DNA of 35,271 bases, taken from contig JACSDG010000089.1 of assembly GCA_015660855.1 (NCBI GenBank), positions 1 through 35,271 of the forward strand, in the 5' to 3' direction. Source of the stretch: Magnetococcales bacterium. Its GTDB lineage: Bacteria > Pseudomonadota > Magnetococcia > Magnetococcales > UBA8363. Below the pieces are notes generated by a model. That model was not told the origin of the DNA. It saw only the letters and a list, made by a program, of their open reading frames with translations, and ran no database searches. Below are positions 32,909 through 35,271 of the stretch, piece by piece (within the stretch, counting starts at the first letter, position 1; the number at the start of each line of letters is the position of its first letter). A program made the translations under genes and the position numbers.

Positions 32909-34549
32909 ATGTGGCGTAAACACAGTTTGATCTATCCCGTTATTTTTTTTCTGTTGCTGTCCATCAGCGCGACGCTGGTGGTGGGTTATGCCATCAACTT
33001 TGCCATTCTCGAAGATGTGCTGCGGGAACGCATGGAACGTCAGGCGCAACACGTTGGTGGGAGCATCTTGAAAACCCTGGAAGGCAAGGTACAGCGACTG
33101 GAAAGGTTCAAGGATATTTGGTTGGACAACGCCCGTTGGGCCCAGGATGCTGGAGACGATGCCCGACTGGTGGGTAACCGGGAGGACGACACCGCCGATG
33201 CCATATGGAAACAATTGAGTGAGTTTTTTCACCTGTGGGGAGTGGATTTTGTATTGCTCCTGGATGAGTCCAATCAGGTGATTCAGCGCATGCCCGCCGA
33301 TTTTACGATCCAGCCATCCGATCTTGCCGATCCGATGCGATCCCAGACCAACCAGGGCCAGACCGTCTGGCACCTCGGGCAGTTATCCGGCAGCTGGCAG
33401 ATCATGTTTTTCGTCCCGGTCAAAGCAGACGCCCACCATGGTGCCTTGACCCTGGTTTTCGGTCAGGATCTTCGCAAGGTCGTGACCCAACTTTTGCATG
33501 AAAATCCCAACCCTCCCTTTGTCCTCGCCGATCCAAAAAGCATTGCCGCCGGGGCCACAGATTCCCTGGCCAGTATGGGTTTTCAACAGCGGGTTGCCGC
33601 GCTGGCCATTCATGAAGGTAAACCACGCATGGTTTTCGACAGCAGCCTGCCCACCAACCTTTACTACACCCCCATCGCCTTTCTCGATCAAACCTTCAGT
33701 CTGGTGGTGCCGGTTGCGCTGGATGAAATACGTCAGGTGTTGACCAACAGCCGGCAACGCCTGATCGGCTCTTTTCTTGCCATCATCGTGCTCCTGATCG
33801 GATTGGGAATTGTCATGGAACGGGTGTTATTGCGCCCTTTGCGGCGGTTGCGTGAAAAAGCGGCCACCATGGTAAGTGCTTGTTCTCATGAAGAGGAAGC
33901 ACTCTATCTCAATCCAGACGAACAGGGTAACGAGATGGTCATGCTGGAAAAAGCCATGGAGGCGGCCTCTATCAAATTGTATGCCCATGTATCCCATCTG
34001 GTTAACACCAAAAACCTTCTGGAGGGATTCGCCCTCAAGGATCCGATCACCACTTTGGGTAACCAGCTCATGCTGGATGAGTTTTTAAGGTTGACCCTGG
34101 GGGCATGCAAGCGCAAACAGCGACCCGTCGCAGTCATCTTCATTGTGCCGGATCGGATTGAAAAACATCTGAAAGATTTGGAATTGGAGTCGTACAACCT
34201 GGTGGTCAGCGTGCTGGCGGACCGTTTACGCAAGCAAATGCGTGGTGAAGATCTGGCGTTTCGTGTGCAGAAAAACGAATTTGTAGCTTTTGCCCCGGAA
34301 TGCGGCGACGACGAACAGATTCTCGCCATTGTTCATCGCCTGCATCACTCTCTGACTCAACCCTACCGGCTTGGCAGCGACCGGGAAATCATCCTGGGCA
34401 TTCACATGGGGATTGCCGTATTTCCCGGTGCCGGAGAAAAGGCGGAGGTCTTGTTGGCCGGTGCGCGCATGGCCCTGGAAAAGGCTTTCAAGGAAGGTCA
34501 TCCCTTCGCCATTGTCGGCAATTCCCCAACCACTGGGGACCAAAGATAG
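32909..34549 (+). CDS. Two-helix sensor with CHASE4-like domain, HAMP-like linker and degenerate GGDEF
   Basis: A 546-residue protein. Helix 1 (residues 8–28) and helix 2 (about 284–305) bracket an extracytoplasmic region of roughly 255 residues with CHASE4-like character (VDFVLLLDESNQVI). A HAMP-like stretch (LLRPLRRLREKA) follows. The C-terminal domain begins DPITTLGNQLMLDEFLRL and ends GIAVFPGAGEKAEVLLAGARMALEKAFKEG, the frame of a GGDEF domain, but the active loop reads RVQKNEFVAFA, so cyclase activity is unlikely. Directly after the mamXZ–rhodanese run it is a candidate MamY-like or regulatory partner; I cannot confirm this. GAGGA lies 10 bases before the ATG. Confidence 0.72.
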   Translation: MWRKHSLIYPVIFFLLLSISATLVVGYAINFAILEDVLRERMERQAQHVGGSILKTLEGKVQRLERFKDIWLDNARWAQDAGDDARLVGNREDDTADAIWKQLSEFFHLWGVDFVLLLDESNQVIQRMPADFTIQPSDLADPMRSQTNQGQTVWHLGQLSGSWQIMFFVPVKADAHHGALTLVFGQDLRKVVTQLLHENPNPPFVLADPKSIAAGATDSLASMGFQQRVAALAIHEGKPRMVFDSSLPTNLYYTPIAFLDQTFSLVVPVALDEIRQVLTNSRQRLIGSFLAIIVLLIGLGIVMERVLLRPLRRLREKAATMVSACSHEEEALYLNPDEQGNEMVMLEKAMEAASIKLYAHVSHLVNTKNLLEGFALKDPITTLGNQLMLDEFLRLTLGACKRKQRPVAVIFIVPDRIEKHLKDLELESYNLVVSVLADRLRKQMRGEDLAFRVQKNEFVAFAPECGDDEQILAIVHRLHHSLTQPYRLGSDREIILGIHMGIAVFPGAGEKAEVLLAGARMALEKAFKEGHPFAIVGNSPTTGDQR

Positions 34550-34714
34550 ATCCTTAAACCCTGCCCGACCTGTCCTGGCACAGAAAAAAACAAAAAAAAC
34601 ATTCCCCCTCGGAATAAGGTTGATTCACGTTAACCGGACGCGTATGCTGCTATGCAACATAATAGCATCAGGGGTTGTGTCGGGTATCCATACGGGCGAA
34701 ACGGGAGAATCGTC

Positions 34715-35095
34715 ATGGTGTTGCAAGTAGCCAAACGTCTGTCAAACGCTTATTTTTCTTTCCGGCATTCTGTGTCTGACGCACAGAGGATTGCCAACAC
34801 TGCGGTAGAAAAGGTGGTCAATCTGAGCATGGAAACTTCCTCGGACATTCTGTCTGAGGGTTTGAGTCAGCTGGGTTCCATGAAAAGGGTGATGACGGTG
34901 CCTGAGATTTTTGCCATCCAGTCGGATCTTTGGTCACAAGTTGGAAAATCCTGCCTGGGACATTTTCAACTTTCCATGGAGGAAGTCATCGAGGCGCAGA
35001 TTAATTTAAACAATTTGGTCGGTCACAAACTGGAAGATTTTTCTCCCTTGTTACAGGCTGTCGGGACCGGGTTGATCCAAACAAAAAACCGATAA
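34715..35095 (+). CDS. Phasin-like protein
   Basis: A 126-residue, mostly helical and amphipathic protein resembling the phasin family (SVSDAQRIANTAVEKVVNLSMETSSDILSEG; MTVPEIFAIQSDLWSQVGKSCLGHFQLSMEEVIEAQINL). Phasins coat polyhydroxyalkanoate granules; magnetotactic bacteria commonly store PHA. The length fits a short phasin. The ATG chosen has GGGAGAAT about 9 bases upstream; the longer open frame starts in unlikely sequence. No PHA synthase is in the window, so the assignment stays tentative. Confidence 0.6.
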   Translation: MVLQVAKRLSNAYFSFRHSVSDAQRIANTAVEKVVNLSMETSSDILSEGLSQLGSMKRVMTVPEIFAIQSDLWSQVGKSCLGHFQLSMEEVIEAQINLNNLVGHKLEDFSPLLQAVGTGLIQTKNR

Positions 35096-35219
35096 TTTCA
35101 GGTGTCCCTCCTCGAAATTCGACTTGTTTCTCATGGCAAAAAGGCTATCCTGGATTTCTGATAAATGCGCAGCTTTTCAAAGTTGAAGGTTGATCGGGTT
35201 TCAAGGAGGACTGACAAAA

Positions 35220-35271
35220 GTGAAACAACGGCGGTTGATCAGCTTTGACTGGGCCTTGAAACGCCTGCTGC
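35220..35271 (+). CDS. Start of PD-(D/E)XK-type (Rpn) transposase-like gene, cut by window end
   Basis: Only 17 codons are visible (MKQRRLISFDWALKRLL). That opening, especially ISFDWALKRLL, is characteristic of Rpn/PD-(D/E)XK nuclease-family 'transposase' proteins. AAGGAGGA at 35203–35210 lies 9 bases before a GTG start, the strongest Shine-Dalgarno site in the window. The rest lies outside. These proteins are linked to recombination and may be mobile. Confidence 0.62.
   Translation, partial: MKQRRLISFDWALKRLL

Noticed and set aside
1-35271. tRNA, rRNA and riboswitch genes
   Set aside because: I looked for cloverleaf arms, GGTTCGAATCC-type T-arms and rRNA landmarks by eye and saw none; a covariance search could still find a weak one.

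Overview
The window looks like a chromosomal piece of a magnetotactic proteobacterium. The clearest marker is a mamX–mamZ pair at 29.3–32.0 kb: a small membrane-anchored protein with two magnetochrome CxxCH motifs, overlapping a gene that fuses a major-facilitator domain to a YedZ/MsrQ-like ferric-reductase membrane domain. The housekeeping genes (etfBA, lipB, a Do-type protease, an HPRT-like enzyme) have a proteobacterial look. A Magnetococcales (Etaproteobacteria) origin is my best guess, but it is an inference and I ran no search.

Layout. (1) 0.16–3.0 kb, minus strand: a tight four-gene sugar operon (KdsC-like phosphatase, GatZ/KbaZ-like aldolase-type protein, GT2-like glycosyltransferase, SnoaL-like protein). 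(2) 3.0–4.0 kb: about 1 kb without a convincing gene, holding a degenerate palindromic repeat and a 224-bp MITE-like element with 18-bp perfect inverted repeats and an 8-bp target duplication. (3) 4.0–6.6 kb: an AT-richer pair, a one-helix protein and a 711-residue polytopic membrane protein. (4) 6.7–10.4 kb: an HPRT-like phosphoribosyltransferase, then DUF2442, a coiled-coil/nuclease-like protein and a NodU-type carbamoyltransferase on the minus strand. (5) 10.6–13.3 kb, minus strand: the redox operon osmC–dsbA–etfB–etfA with stop/start overlaps. (6) 13.6–19.0 kb, plus strand: a DHH phosphoesterase, a lipA broken by two internal deletions, intact lipB, a Nudix hydrolase, a Do-like protease and a secreted protein of unknown function. 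(7) 19.3–23.3 kb: a 60-residue charged protein and a 1169-residue protein with a papain/C39-like cysteine peptidase signature. (8) 23.3–27.1 kb: dispersed palindromic repeats around a methyltransferase/SGNH-hydrolase pair and a STAS-domain protein. (9) 27.1–35.1 kb: a small protein, two tandem paralogues of an unrecognised family, mamX, mamZ, a periplasmic rhodanese, a CHASE4-like/degenerate-GGDEF protein and a phasin-like protein. The window ends inside a probable PD-(D/E)XK (Rpn-type) transposase gene.

How the genes may work together. MamX and MamZ are known from other magnetotactic bacteria to act in iron redox control during magnetite growth. The rhodanese and the sensor-like protein directly downstream could belong to the same unit, and the latter is a candidate for a MamY-like role. 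The tandem paralogues upstream are the best candidates for an undescribed addition to this module. Elsewhere, the sugar operon, the carbamoyltransferase, the methyltransferase/SGNH pair and the 711-residue membrane protein all point to surface-polysaccharide decoration. No CRISPR array, rRNA or tRNA was recognised.
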